Below, one piece after another: positions 52,562 through 61,150 of a DNA stretch of 64,000 nt. Under the pieces are notes generated by a model, which saw only the letters and a program-made list of their open reading frames with translations, had not been told where the DNA came from and did no database searches. Numbering within the stretch: position 1 is the first letter of the stretch; every line of letters starts with the position of its first letter. Made by a program: the position numbers and the translations under genes. The stretch lies in contig NZ_JALIDZ010000007.1 of NCBI RefSeq assembly GCF_025397915.1, forward strand, positions 62,001 to 126,000, given 5' to 3'. This DNA comes from Microbaculum marinisediminis (GTDB lineage Bacteria; Pseudomonadota; Alphaproteobacteria; Rhizobiales; Tepidamorphaceae).

Positions 52562-54010
52562 CTAGTGGTCGCCGCCGCCGGCCCCGGCGGCGGCCGAAGC
52601 CATGTCCCCGGGCGCGGCGTCGCCCGGTGCGCCGCCGACCAGGGCGACATCGAGGTCGACCGTGGCCAGCCAGTAGTCGCGCAAGGCTTCGCTTGCGGCG
52701 ACGTTCGACTGGATCGCCGCGCGGGCATCGTTGATCAGATCGGTGACGTCTTCGATCATGCCGTTGTAGCGAAGCAGCGACTCTTCCGAGACGATGCGGC
52801 GCAGTGGCACGACTTCGTCGCGATAGAGCCGTGCGATGTCGTAGGTCGCGCGATGGACCTGATAGGCTTCGCGCGCCTGCGAGCGCGCCTCGACGCCGCG
52901 TTCCGCGAGCTTGTTGAGAGCCAGCAGATAGGTTTCCCTGGCACGCCGGACCTTGGTTTCGCCGAAGTCGAAGATCGGGATCTCCAGCGCGACCTCGAAG
53001 CCCGGGCGGTTCGTGGTCTCCGTGTACTCCACGCCGTCCTCCAGAACGAACTCGTCCTCGGTGACATAGATCGCGCTCAGCTCCGCGAGATCGATGAACC
53101 GTGTCGCCTCTTCCAGCTCAAGCGACTTGGCGAGGGCGTCCAGTTCGAGACGCGCGACCTGTACGTCGAGGCGCCGCCGCAGGGCCTCGACCTCGATATC
53201 CTCCGTCGTGGCCGGTCTGGCCGGCAACGGCGGCAAGCGTCCGGTTTCCTTCAGCCGGTCCAGATCCTGGCCCCAGAGGCCGAGGACCCGGTTGAGCGTC
53301 TCGGCCTCCCGGGTGTGCGCGACCTTCGCTTTGGCGAGCTGGGCGGCGACTTCGGCGTAGAACGCCTGTTCGCGGGCCTGGTCTATCTTCGTCGCGGCGC
53401 CCGTGCGGCCAAGTTCGGCAAGAAGCTCGGACGTTGCGTTTGCCGAGAGCCGAGCCTGCTCGAGCAGATGGACGCTCTGGTGCGCGGCGGCGGTGCGGTA
53501 GTAGGCACGCCTGGCCTCCGCGCCGACCCGCAGGGTCTCGAGCGCCGCCACGTACTGGGCCTGCCGAAACCGCGTCCGGGCGATCTCCGAGCGTTGCGGC
53601 AAGGTCGCAAGCGCCAGGATGTTGACGATGATCTGCCGCTCGATCTCGGTGGGCAGGCCGCCGGCCGCGATCCGGCCGATCGATATGGTGGGATTGGGCG
53701 GCAGGCTTGCGGCGACCATGTCTGTTTCCGCGAGCCCGAGCTCGTTGTAGGCCGCCTGCAGCCCGCGATTGTTCAGCAGCGCGATACGGACCGAACGATC
53801 GGCGTCCAGCGGCTGCTGCAACAGGTCGCGAACCAGGGCCTGCGATTGGGCCGCGGTATCCGCGTCGCGTATGACCGTCGGGCGCGCGTCCAGCTCGCCG
53901 ACCACGGCCGTTTCGACGAAGGCGAGGCCGCCGTCTTCGGAATAGGTCGCGCACCCGGATAGAAGGCCCGCGAGCCCGATCGGCAGAATTGCCCGGTAGC
54001 GCCGTTTCAT
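52562..54010 (-). CDS. TolC-family outer-membrane channel lipoprotein
   Basis: A 482-residue outer-membrane efflux protein with a lipoprotein signal (GLAGLLSGCATYSEDG, Cys near residue 20) and two long helical repeats typical of TolC/CusC proteins (for example QARSQAREAYQVHRATYDIA). The C-terminus is Ala/Gly-rich with HH-like residues. It should form the outer channel of a metal or drug efflux pump, but no inner-membrane RND or adaptor gene adjoins it in this window. Its start overlaps the small lipoprotein stop. Confidence 0.9.
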   Translation of the reverse strand: MKRRYRAILPIGLAGLLSGCATYSEDGGLAFVETAVVGELDARPTVIRDADTAAQSQALVRDLLQQPLDADRSVRIALLNNRGLQAAYNELGLAETDMVAASLPPNPTISIGRIAAGGLPTEIERQIIVNILALATLPQRSEIARTRFRQAQYVAALETLRVGAEARRAYYRTAAAHQSVHLLEQARLSANATSELLAELGRTGAATKIDQAREQAFYAEVAAQLAKAKVAHTREAETLNRVLGLWGQDLDRLKETGRLPPLPARPATTEDIEVEALRRRLDVQVARLELDALAKSLELEEATRFIDLAELSAIYVTEDEFVLEDGVEYTETTNRPGFEVALEIPIFDFGETKVRRARETYLLALNKLAERGVEARSQAREAYQVHRATYDIARLYRDEVVPLRRIVSEESLLRYNGMIEDVTDLINDARAAIQSNVAASEALRDYWLATVDLDVALVGGAPGDAAPGDMASAAAGAGGGDH

Positions 54011-54222
54011 TGGTCACCACCCCCCGGCGCGACGCGCCGATTGAGCTGCGGCCAACCTTGCGGCTCCACGGGCCGGCGGGTCTGGTAGCCGTCCAGGACC
54101 GGACGGTAGGCCACGCGCGCGCTTTCCTGACGCGGATCGCTCGCGTCGCGTATTCCAAGATCGGGGGCGGCGGAACAGCCGATCAGCAGCGCGCCGACCG
54201 CACCCAGCAACAAGACTTTCAT
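54007..54222 (-). CDS. small lipoprotein
   Basis: A 71-residue predicted lipoprotein: signal LLLGAVGALLIGC with lipobox cysteine at about residue 16, then a short polar, proline-rich tail (residues about 40-65). It overlaps the TolC-like gene by four bases (ATGA) and opens the copper run, so co-expression is likely. No family recognised. ATG 54222 begins the signal peptide; an ATG at 54240 would add six residues. Confidence 0.75.
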   Translation of the reverse strand: MKVLLLGAVGALLIGCSAAPDLGIRDASDPRQESARVAYRPVLDGYQTRRPVEPQGWPQLNRRVAPGGGDQ

Positions 54223-54348
54223 CGATGAACTCCCAACCAATCCGGCAGGCGCGCCGGACCGCTTTCAGCAGGCGGAAAAGGTCTGCGCGGGGCGGCCGTT
54301 CTCGCGGCTAGGAGCCGGAACGAGAGCCGTTGTCGCGCAGGCGATTGG

Positions 54349-54741
54349 TCAGGAAAGGCGGGGTGGGCGTTCCGAGGCGGGCACTGGAACGGGCGCGAAG
54401 TTCACCGGCGAAGACGCCCCGTATCCGCGCGGAACGACAGCCTGCCTTATGGCAATATCCGGCTCGATCGTTCCGACTGTCTGGCACATGGACGGGCAGC
54501 AACTCCCGTTTTCGTCGGCGCCAACAGGTGATTCCGAACGGTCGCAGCCGCCCGTGCCCTGGAGCGCGGTGGCGTCGCTCTTGTCTGCCGACATGTGCAT
54601 TGCGTGAGCGTCGGTCGGCTGAACCGGTCCGCCTGCCATGTGGGCGGGCATCGCCATCGCGCTGGCGACGGCCGAGACCTGGACCGCACTCGAGGCGATC
54701 CAGACGGCGATCAGCAGCAGATATGTCAGCACCCGTGCCAT
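54349..54741 (-). CDS. small exported His/Met/Cys-containing protein
   Basis: A 130-residue protein with an N-terminal hydrophobic segment (about 4-24) and a mature part with possible copper ligands: [26 protein letters not shown] and GSCCPSMCQ. No family recognised. It is upstream of, and in line with, the copper genes, with a 126-base gap. The real start is probably ATG 54741; the longer frame to 54843 runs toward the tRNA gene and lacks a signal. Confidence 0.6.
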   Translation of the reverse strand: MARVLTYLLLIAVWIASSAVQVSAVASAMAMPAHMAGGPVQPTDAHAMHMSADKSDATALQGTGGCDRSESPVGADENGSCCPSMCQTVGTIEPDIAIRQAVVPRGYGASSPVNFAPVPVPASERPPRLS

Positions 54742-54876
54742 GCTTAATTCAATGCACCAACACCTGGTCGTTCGCAAGCGAATTGCCGCTGCGGCGAACA
54801 CATCCTCGCGAGCAGGCCGGATTCCGGCGGGGATCGGCGGCAATTTTCGGCGTTTCGGCGGTGGATAGGGAAGACG

Positions 54877-54953
<77 letters not shown>

Positions 54954-55039
54954 TTCGAGCGCCGAATGCGGCGGAACATAGTGTATTGCCGCGGCCGCTG
55001 CAATTGCCACGGGACGGTTTGATCGCATTGTTTTCGCGG

Positions 55040-55309
55040 TCAGTCCCGAGGCGCCCCGGGGCCGCCCGGTTCCGCGCTCGAAAGGGCCGATCGGCGTACG
55101 GCGTCCATGAGCCGCGAGGCGTCGCCGTCCCATTCGCCGCACCAGTGGTGCTTGTCCGTGGTCGGGAATTTCTGGACGACCGTGCCCGTCTGCGGGTTCA
55201 TGTAGATACCCGGCGGATACCGATGGCAATGGCCGACGGTACCGGAAGAAGAAGCGCTGTCGAGCTGCCAGTAGACGCAGCGGGAGCACAGGGGATGCAG
55301 GTGTTTCAT
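55040..55309 (-). CDS. small cysteine/histidine protein of unknown function
   Basis: An 89-residue cytoplasmic protein with metal-site character: LCSRCVYWQL near the start, then GHCHRYPPG, and KHHWCGEWDG. This CxxC...HCH...WC pattern is seen in short uncharacterised proteins that may bind iron or zinc. It lies between the tRNA gene and kynureninase, on the minus strand. Its leader contains an exact tandem repeat of 18 bases. ATG 55309. Confidence 0.72.
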   Translation of the reverse strand: MKHLHPLCSRCVYWQLDSASSSGTVGHCHRYPPGIYMNPQTGTVVQKFPTTDKHHWCGEWDGDASRLMDAVRRSALSSAEPGGPGAPRD

Positions 55310-55318
55310 GCCGGCACT

Positions 55319-55354
55319 CCATTCCTTCGCTCGGGGCCATTCCTTCGCTCGGGG
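55319..55354. repeat. exact tandem duplication of 18 bases
   Basis: CCATTCCTTCGCTCGGGG occurs twice head to tail (55319-55336 and 55337-55354). It lies just upstream of the 89-residue gene and after the kynureninase stop. A recent slippage duplication is the simplest reading. Confidence 0.9.
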
Positions 55355-55395
55355 CAGTATCCGGCAGAACGATGAAAAAAGTATTCGGCTAAATT

Positions 55396-56568
55396 CTATG
55401 GCGCGCCGAGCGCCGCGGCGATTCGAGCGACGTAGTCGCCGGCCCGCTCGGCGTCGTGGTAGATCCCGAAACCGATGCGCAGCCTATCGCGGCGATAGTC
55501 GACGACGATGTTGTCCGCCATCAGCCGGTCGTGGATCGCGGCGGCGTCGGGCGTGCGAAACGTGAGGAAGTGGCCCATCGCGTTTCGGCCGGGGCGGCGC
55601 AGCAGCAGGGCCGGATCGAGGCCGGCGACGGGGCGGTCGGCGAGGGCGATGAGGAAGGCGTCCAGAACGGCGCGCACATGGGTGTCGATATCGGCCACCG
55701 AAAGACCCAGTCCGTCCAGCCAGTCCATCACCGCGTTGAAACGATAGAGGCCGGTGGGATCGAACGTCGCGCCCAGGAACCGGCCGCCGTCCGGGGCGTA
55801 GCCGACCTGATCGGCCCGCGATCCGATCGCGCCGAAGGCGGCGTACCAGCCGGTGTCGCGCGGGCGCGGGGCGTATCCTGGCGGACAATGCAGGAAACAG
55901 GCGCCCTCGCCGGCCATGGCGTACTTGTAGCCGCCGGCCATGTAGAAGGCGCGCCCGGCGATGGCGGACAGGTCGGTCGGCCGTGCCATGAAGCCGTGAT
56001 AGCCGTCGATGACGACAAGCGCCGCGTCGTCGGGCACGGCGCCCATGATCCCGGCCAGGTCCTCGACGACGAAGCCGGAATCGAAGAACACCTGGCTCAG
56101 GAATACGAGGTCGTAGCCGCCCGCCGAGGCCGCCTGGCGAAAGCGGGCCTCGAACGTGCCGAACGGTTCGGCGGGAACGCGGGTCACCGCCACGATCCCA
56201 TCCTCCTCCAGGCGTGCGGTCTGGCGGGTGAAGGAATGGAACTCGGCGTCGCTCGTGAGAATGCGCGCCGGCCGCTCAGCGGGCAGGCAGGACAGCAGCC
56301 GCCGGACGAAGTCGAACGTATTCGGGGCGATCGCGATCGTCTCCGGATCGGGCAGGCCGAGGTGTCGCGCGACATGGCGCTGGAAGGCCGGCACGATCTC
56401 GCCGAACACATGGTCCCATTTGCGGTCGGCGAGCGCGATTGCGTCGCGCCAGGCCTGCGCCTGCGCGGCTTCGGTAACGTCCGGCCAGGCATGGTGACTG
56501 TGGGCGGCGAGATGCAGCCGGTCCGGATCGGCCGCGAAGAACCGCGAGAAATGGTCGGCGTAGGGCAT
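55396..56568 (-). CDS. kynU: kynureninase-like aminotransferase class V
   Basis: PLP enzyme of 390 residues that would cleave kynurenine or 3-hydroxykynurenine to (hydroxy)anthranilate and alanine. The PLP lysine lies in FYMAGGYKYAMAGEGACFLH, the cofactor Asp/Asn in VVIDGYHGFM, and ILTSDAEFHSFTRQTARL is a family segment. The start codon at 56568 follows the dioxygenase gene by 14 bases. The larger frame to 57555 reads through that gene in another frame and is not a fusion. The neighbour supports the tryptophan pathway. Confidence 0.88.
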   Translation of the reverse strand: MPYADHFSRFFAADPDRLHLAAHSHHAWPDVTEAAQAQAWRDAIALADRKWDHVFGEIVPAFQRHVARHLGLPDPETIAIAPNTFDFVRRLLSCLPAERPARILTSDAEFHSFTRQTARLEEDGIVAVTRVPAEPFGTFEARFRQAASAGGYDLVFLSQVFFDSGFVVEDLAGIMGAVPDDAALVVIDGYHGFMARPTDLSAIAGRAFYMAGGYKYAMAGEGACFLHCPPGYAPRPRDTGWYAAFGAIGSRADQVGYAPDGGRFLGATFDPTGLYRFNAVMDWLDGLGLSVADIDTHVRAVLDAFLIALADRPVAGLDPALLLRRPGRNAMGHFLTFRTPDAAAIHDRLMADNIVVDYRRDRLRIGFGIYHDAERAGDYVARIAAALGAP

Positions 56569-56582
56569 GTCTTGCTCGCCGC

Positions 56583-57695
56583 TCAAGCGGATTCGGAGGC
56601 GCCGGATCCGGCCGGCGCATAGGCGAGGGACATGGCGCGGCGCACCTCGTCGGGCAGCGGCGGGCGCGCCCGGCTCGGCATCAGGAAGGTCGCGAGCGCG
56701 AACAGGTCGGAGAAGATCCGGTGCCGCTCCACCGTCTTGTGCAGGTAGCTGTGGCCGGACGAGCCGCCGGTGCCGAGCTTGCGGCCGATCATCCGCTCCA
56801 CCATCAGCGCATGGCGGAAGCGCCAGGTGGTCAGCGTTTCGTCGACGTCCATCAGCAGGCTGAGGAACCGGAAGGGCACCTGCAGCGCCGGCTCGTCGCG
56901 ATAGAGATTGATGAACAGGGCGGCGAGCACCGCGCCGCGTCCCATCCGCCAGCCGGGCGCAGCCTCGGCCAGGTCCGCGGGCGTTCCGGAGAACAGCGCG
57001 TCGAACCGGTCGAGCTCCTGCTCCAGCGCCTTTACCTGGGCCGCGCGCTGGCTGTCGCTCAGCGCCGCGCTCCTCTCCGCATAGGCGATGTCGCCGCGCA
57101 CCGCATCGGCGACGGCGGAGCGATAGGCCTCGCGGAAACGCCAGCCCGCGGTCTCGACGAAGGGGACGCGCGACAGCCACGTCTCCACCAGGTCGAATAC
57201 GCTGCGCGCCCGTTCCTGGTCGAGGATGCGCGTCTGTTCGCGTTCCGTCAGGCGTTTCTCGAAGGGCTGGTCCTCGAAGGCGTAGCGATCCTCGCGGCGC
57301 AGGCCGAGGCGCACCTCGACCGCGCGGAACTGCGCGCTCTGGAAGCCGGACGCGGGATAGAGCAGATCGCGGAAATCGAGAAAATCGAGCGGCGTCATCG
57401 TCTCCAGGAGGTCGATCTGGCGCACGCCGAGCCGCAGCACCTCGACGATGCGGGCAAGGCCGTTGGCGGCGGCGGCCACGTCGCGGTCGTCGACCCAGTC
57501 GCCGGCGAAGATCGCCTCGATCCGGTCGATCTCGAACAGGATCTGCTTGAACCACAGCTCGTATACCTGGTGGACGATGATGAACAGCATCTCGTCATGC
57601 GCTTCGCGCCCGGCCGCCGCGCTTTCGGGCACCTGTGCGTTCAACAGGACATCGAGCTTCAGGTAGTCAGCATAGGAAACGGGCTTGTTCACCAT
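56583..57695 (-). CDS. kynA: tryptophan 2,3-dioxygenase
   Basis: Heme dioxygenase that opens the indole ring of tryptophan to N-formylkynurenine. The 370-residue chain (longer than the typical bacterial 280) has the conserved AHDEMLFIIVHQVYELWFKQ, ESMTPLDFLDFR-like (here ETMTPLDFLDFRDLLYPASG), FRAVEVRLGL and FRHALMVERMIGRKLGTGGS segments; the heme His is within the last block. GGGAGA lies eight bases before ATG 57695. The C-terminal extension has low complexity. It precedes kynU in the same run. Confidence 0.93.
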   Translation of the reverse strand: MVNKPVSYADYLKLDVLLNAQVPESAAAGREAHDEMLFIIVHQVYELWFKQILFEIDRIEAIFAGDWVDDRDVAAAANGLARIVEVLRLGVRQIDLLETMTPLDFLDFRDLLYPASGFQSAQFRAVEVRLGLRREDRYAFEDQPFEKRLTEREQTRILDQERARSVFDLVETWLSRVPFVETAGWRFREAYRSAVADAVRGDIAYAERSAALSDSQRAAQVKALEQELDRFDALFSGTPADLAEAAPGWRMGRGAVLAALFINLYRDEPALQVPFRFLSLLMDVDETLTTWRFRHALMVERMIGRKLGTGGSSGHSYLHKTVERHRIFSDLFALATFLMPSRARPPLPDEVRRAMSLAYAPAGSGASESA

Positions 57696-57753
57696 CTGGA
57701 TGTCTCCCACCAGGGACGGCCTTAAGGCTTGTCGGGTCTAGGCCTTCGGATAG

Positions 57754-59196
57754 TCATGCCGGCTCTGCCGCGATGGCCGGTCGCAGATCGAACCAGGGCC
57801 GCGCCGCTTCGAGCTGGGCGGCGAGTTGCAGCAGCGTGCCGTCTTCGCCGTAGCGGCCGACGACCTGCACGCCGATCGGTAGCCCGTGTTCGCTCCACGA
57901 AAGCGGCAGGCTGATCGCCGGCTGTCCCGTCGCGTTGAACGGCCCGGTAAACGGGGCGAGGCCGAACAGCTGACCGAGGATCCCGTCCGCATCGGGTTCG
58001 TCCGTCGCGTGGACGCCGAGCTTCGGCGGCGGGGCGCTCAGGGTCGGCGTCACCAGAATATCGTAAGTCTCGAAAAAGGCGGCGAGGCGACGCACCTCGC
58101 GGTTCATGACGGCCATTGCCTGTATGAACTCGGGCAGCGTCGTCGCGCGGCTGCGGGCGATGACGGCATGCGACATCGGCTCGAGGTCGTCTTCTCCGAT
58201 CGGGCGTCCGCGCTGCCGCGCCCAACCATCGGCAAGCGGCGCAAGCTGGCCGATCAGTACGGTCATCATCGCGTCGATGAGCGCCGTGTGGTCGAACGCG
58301 GGCCTCGCCTCCTCGACGCTGTGGCGCAGATCGGCGAGTGTCCTGGCCGCGTCGTCCACCGCCCTGGCGCAGTCTGGGTCGACGGGGGTGCCGTCGAACC
58401 GGGTCGCCAGGACACCGATGCGCAGCGTCCTCGGCGGCTCGTCGATCAGGTCTCGGAACGGCTTCTGCGGGCGCGGCGAGAAGAACGGGGCGCCGACATC
58501 GGGTCCCGCGGTGACGTCGAGGATCGCGGCGCAGTCGCGCACCGTGCGCGAAACCGCGTGCTCGTGGCCGATGCCGTGATTGCCGTCGCCGCGATGGGGG
58601 CCGTAGGGATTGAGCCCGCGCGTCGGCTTCAGCCCGACGAGACCGTTGGCTGACGCGGGGATCCGGATCGAGCCGGCCGAGTCCGTGGCGTGTGCCGCCG
58701 GCAGCATGCCGCTTGCCACCGCCGCGCCGGCCCCGCCGCTCGAGCCGCCGGCACTGTGTTCGCGGTTCCAGGGGTTCCGGGTCGGACCGTAGGCGCGCGG
58801 TTCGGTCGATACGTTCAGGCCGAATTCCGGTGAATTGGTGCGGCCGAGAAAGACGAAACCGGCGGCGCGCAGGCGCGCGACAAGCGCCGAATCGAAGTCG
58901 AAGACCATGCCCTGGAACAGGCGGCTGCCATTGGTCAGCGGCATGCCTTTCACGGGTGCGTGCAGGTCCTTGATCAGATAGGGTACGCCGTGGAACGGCG
59001 CGCGCCCGTCGCGCATCTCCAGGTCGTCGAGCGCGGCCTCGTAGCATTTATAGATGACGGCGTTTAGCGCCGGATTGAGCGCCTCGATGCGGGCGATCGC
59101 GGTCTCGACCGCCTCCCGGGGCTGAACCTGGCCGGCGGCGATCAGCTCTGACAGGCCGACGGCGTCGAGGCTTTCCCATTCGGACGTCGAAAGCAT
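57754..59196 (-). CDS. amidase signature family hydrolase
   Basis: A 480-residue amidase with the Ser-cisSer-Lys triad: the lysine in GVPYLIKDLHAPVKG, the cis-serine in AGGSSGGAGAAVASG and the nucleophile in DSAGSIRIPASANG. Amidase-signature enzymes cleave many amides. It is the first gene of the run amidase-kynA-kynU, with a 58-base gap to kynA. No kynurenine formamidase gene is present, so a role on N-formylkynurenine is conceivable but unsupported by known family activity. AGGGGG precedes the ATG. Confidence 0.9.
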   Translation of the reverse strand: MLSTSEWESLDAVGLSELIAAGQVQPREAVETAIARIEALNPALNAVIYKCYEAALDDLEMRDGRAPFHGVPYLIKDLHAPVKGMPLTNGSRLFQGMVFDFDSALVARLRAAGFVFLGRTNSPEFGLNVSTEPRAYGPTRNPWNREHSAGGSSGGAGAAVASGMLPAAHATDSAGSIRIPASANGLVGLKPTRGLNPYGPHRGDGNHGIGHEHAVSRTVRDCAAILDVTAGPDVGAPFFSPRPQKPFRDLIDEPPRTLRIGVLATRFDGTPVDPDCARAVDDAARTLADLRHSVEEARPAFDHTALIDAMMTVLIGQLAPLADGWARQRGRPIGEDDLEPMSHAVIARSRATTLPEFIQAMAVMNREVRRLAAFFETYDILVTPTLSAPPPKLGVHATDEPDADGILGQLFGLAPFTGPFNATGQPAISLPLSWSEHGLPIGVQVVGRYGEDGTLLQLAAQLEAARPWFDLRPAIAAEPA

Positions 59197-59559
59197 GGCT
59201 ACCCCCTGTCTGGCCCGCCCGGCTTCACGGCGTCCCCGTCTTCGCTGGCATCGTAGTCTGCGCCGTCACCAGTCTCAAAGCGTAGTGTGCCGGTAAAGGT
59301 CTTGGCCATCCATCGGCCAAACGGCACTTCGGCTCGGCAATGCTCGTTGCATGGCGAGCGAACCCGTAGGCGCGCCGTCGTCACCTCCCGATATGGAAAT
59401 GATGGATAAACAAACTGAACCCGAATTATCGAGACCCCGAACGGGAGTTCAACGGGCGCGCTCTATTCGAAAGCCGATGATTCTGATCGGAAAACCTAGA
59501 CTCCGGCGTGCCGGGCAACCCATTGAATATATAGCCGGTTTTAGGCTTCCTGGGTGGGT
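59197..59559. other. intergenic stretch, 363 bases
   Basis: Between the amidase start and the UxaA-like stop, both minus strand. The middle (59395-59560) is richer in A and T than the rest. A short minus-strand frame (59199-59384) ends two bases before the amidase start but has no family features; I do not call it. The region should hold the amidase promoter. No repeat or clear terminator seen. Confidence 0.5.
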
Positions 59560-61092
59560 CTACATAACGGCTCCGACCACCCACGGGACGAACTCGTTGT
59601 CGCCGTAGCCGAAGATTTCGCTTTTGGTTCTTTCGCCGGATGCAACGGCGATCATCGCTTCGAAGATCGTCTGGCCCGCATCCTCAAGAGACTGTTCGCC
59701 ATCGATGATGCCGCCGCAGTTGATGTCTATATCCTCCGACATGATTTCGTACATCGGGGTGTTCGAGGCGATTTTTATACAAGGGGCGGGCTTGAAGCCC
59801 GATGTCGATCCCCGACCGGTCGTAAAACATATCAGATTGGCCCCGCCCGCCACCTGGCCGGTAACGGCGACCGGATCGTTGCCGGGGGTATCCATGAAGA
59901 CCAGACCCTTTTCCGTGACCGGTTCGGCGAACGCGTAGACCGCGTTCACCCGGGAGCTGCCGCCTTTGGCGACGGCGCCGAGCGACTTCTCGAGAATTGT
60001 AGTCAGGCCGCCCGCTTTGTTGCCATGAGAGGGATTGTTGTCGAGAACGGCACCATTGCGTTCGGTATACTTCCGCCACCATTCAATCCGGGCAAGGAGA
60101 GCCTGACCAATTTTCGGCGTCGCGGCGCGGCGTGTCAGCAGGTGTTCCGCACCATAAATTTCCGGCGTCTCGCTGAGAATGGCTGTGCCGCCATCCGCGA
60201 CCAGGAGGTCGCATGCTTTCCCCAGGGCGGGGTTTGCCGAGATGCCCGAATAGGCATCGGATCCGCCGCATTGGAGGGCGACCACCAGGCTCGACAAGGG
60301 CTGCGACGTTCGCCGGTCCCGGTCGACGACCGTAAGCATATCCTCAACCGCAGCTATGGCTTTCTCTATCGTCTTTCGGGTGCCCCCGACATCCTGGGTA
60401 TTGAACATTCGGAGCCGGTCGGATGGTTGCAGCCCGTGCTCATCCATCATCAGGGCGATCTGGTTGGTTTCACAGCCCAGGCCGATAAAGATCGCGCCGC
60501 CGACATTGGGATTGCGCGCATATCCGGCGAGCGTGCGGGTGAGGTAGGTATAGCCCTCCGCATAGCCGTTGCTCGAACAGCCGCTTCCATGTGTAAACGC
60601 GACCACGCCGTCGACATTGTCGTAGCGTGCCATGATGTCGGGATTCTTGAAGTGTTCGGCGACGGCCCGGCACACGGTGGCCGAGCAGTTCACTGAAGAA
60701 ATGACGGCCACATAATTGCGTGTTCCGACCGCGCCGGACGCTCGCTGGTATCCCAGGAACGATTTCCGATCGGCGAACGCAACGGGACCGATCTGTCTGG
60801 CATCTAAGGAAAACTCGTACTCGGGATTGACCTCGAGCATCTCGAGATTGTGGACGTGCACATGAGCGCCGGGCTCTATGCCGGTCTTGGCGACGCCGAT
60901 TACCTGCCCGTATTTCAGGACTCTGTCACCGGGGGCGATTGATCCGATCGCAATCTTGTGGCCGAAGGGTATGTCTCCAGCTGCCTTCGCGTCGATCTCG
61001 AGCAAGGTTTCGCCGGCGGAAATATCCCGTCGCGCAACGCCGACATTGTCGCAATCGTCGAGGATGAGAATAGAAGGCGCGTTGGGAAGCAT
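59560..61092 (-). CDS. UxaA-family altronate/galactarate dehydratase-like enzyme
   Basis: A 510-residue protein combining an N-terminal SAF domain (about 10-95, VARRDISAGETLLEIDAKAA) and the large UxaA domain. Family stretches are RASGAVGTRNYVAVISSVNC, GVVAFTHGSGCSSNGYAEGY, GLGCETNQI, ALQCGGSDAYSGISANPALG and NPSHGNKAGGLTTILEKSLG. Such enzymes dehydrate hexonic or aldaric acids and may carry an iron-type metal site. It is third in a minus-strand sugar-acid run behind the GguC-like and enolase-type genes. Confidence 0.9.
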   Translation of the reverse strand: MLPNAPSILILDDCDNVGVARRDISAGETLLEIDAKAAGDIPFGHKIAIGSIAPGDRVLKYGQVIGVAKTGIEPGAHVHVHNLEMLEVNPEYEFSLDARQIGPVAFADRKSFLGYQRASGAVGTRNYVAVISSVNCSATVCRAVAEHFKNPDIMARYDNVDGVVAFTHGSGCSSNGYAEGYTYLTRTLAGYARNPNVGGAIFIGLGCETNQIALMMDEHGLQPSDRLRMFNTQDVGGTRKTIEKAIAAVEDMLTVVDRDRRTSQPLSSLVVALQCGGSDAYSGISANPALGKACDLLVADGGTAILSETPEIYGAEHLLTRRAATPKIGQALLARIEWWRKYTERNGAVLDNNPSHGNKAGGLTTILEKSLGAVAKGGSSRVNAVYAFAEPVTEKGLVFMDTPGNDPVAVTGQVAGGANLICFTTGRGSTSGFKPAPCIKIASNTPMYEIMSEDIDINCGGIIDGEQSLEDAGQTIFEAMIAVASGERTKSEIFGYGDNEFVPWVVGAVM

Positions 61093-61150
61093 CGCTCGAC
61101 CGTCCGGCGTTGTAGAAGATTGCTGCAAGGGCGGTTTGCCGTGCGGGTTC

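Noticed and set aside
55396-57555. 719-codon frame suggesting kynureninase fused to another protein
   Set aside because: Upstream of 56568 it is an out-of-frame reading of the tryptophan dioxygenase gene.
59199-59384. 61-codon minus-strand frame just before the amidase
   Set aside because: No ribosome site, no recognisable feature, and uneven composition; probably chance.
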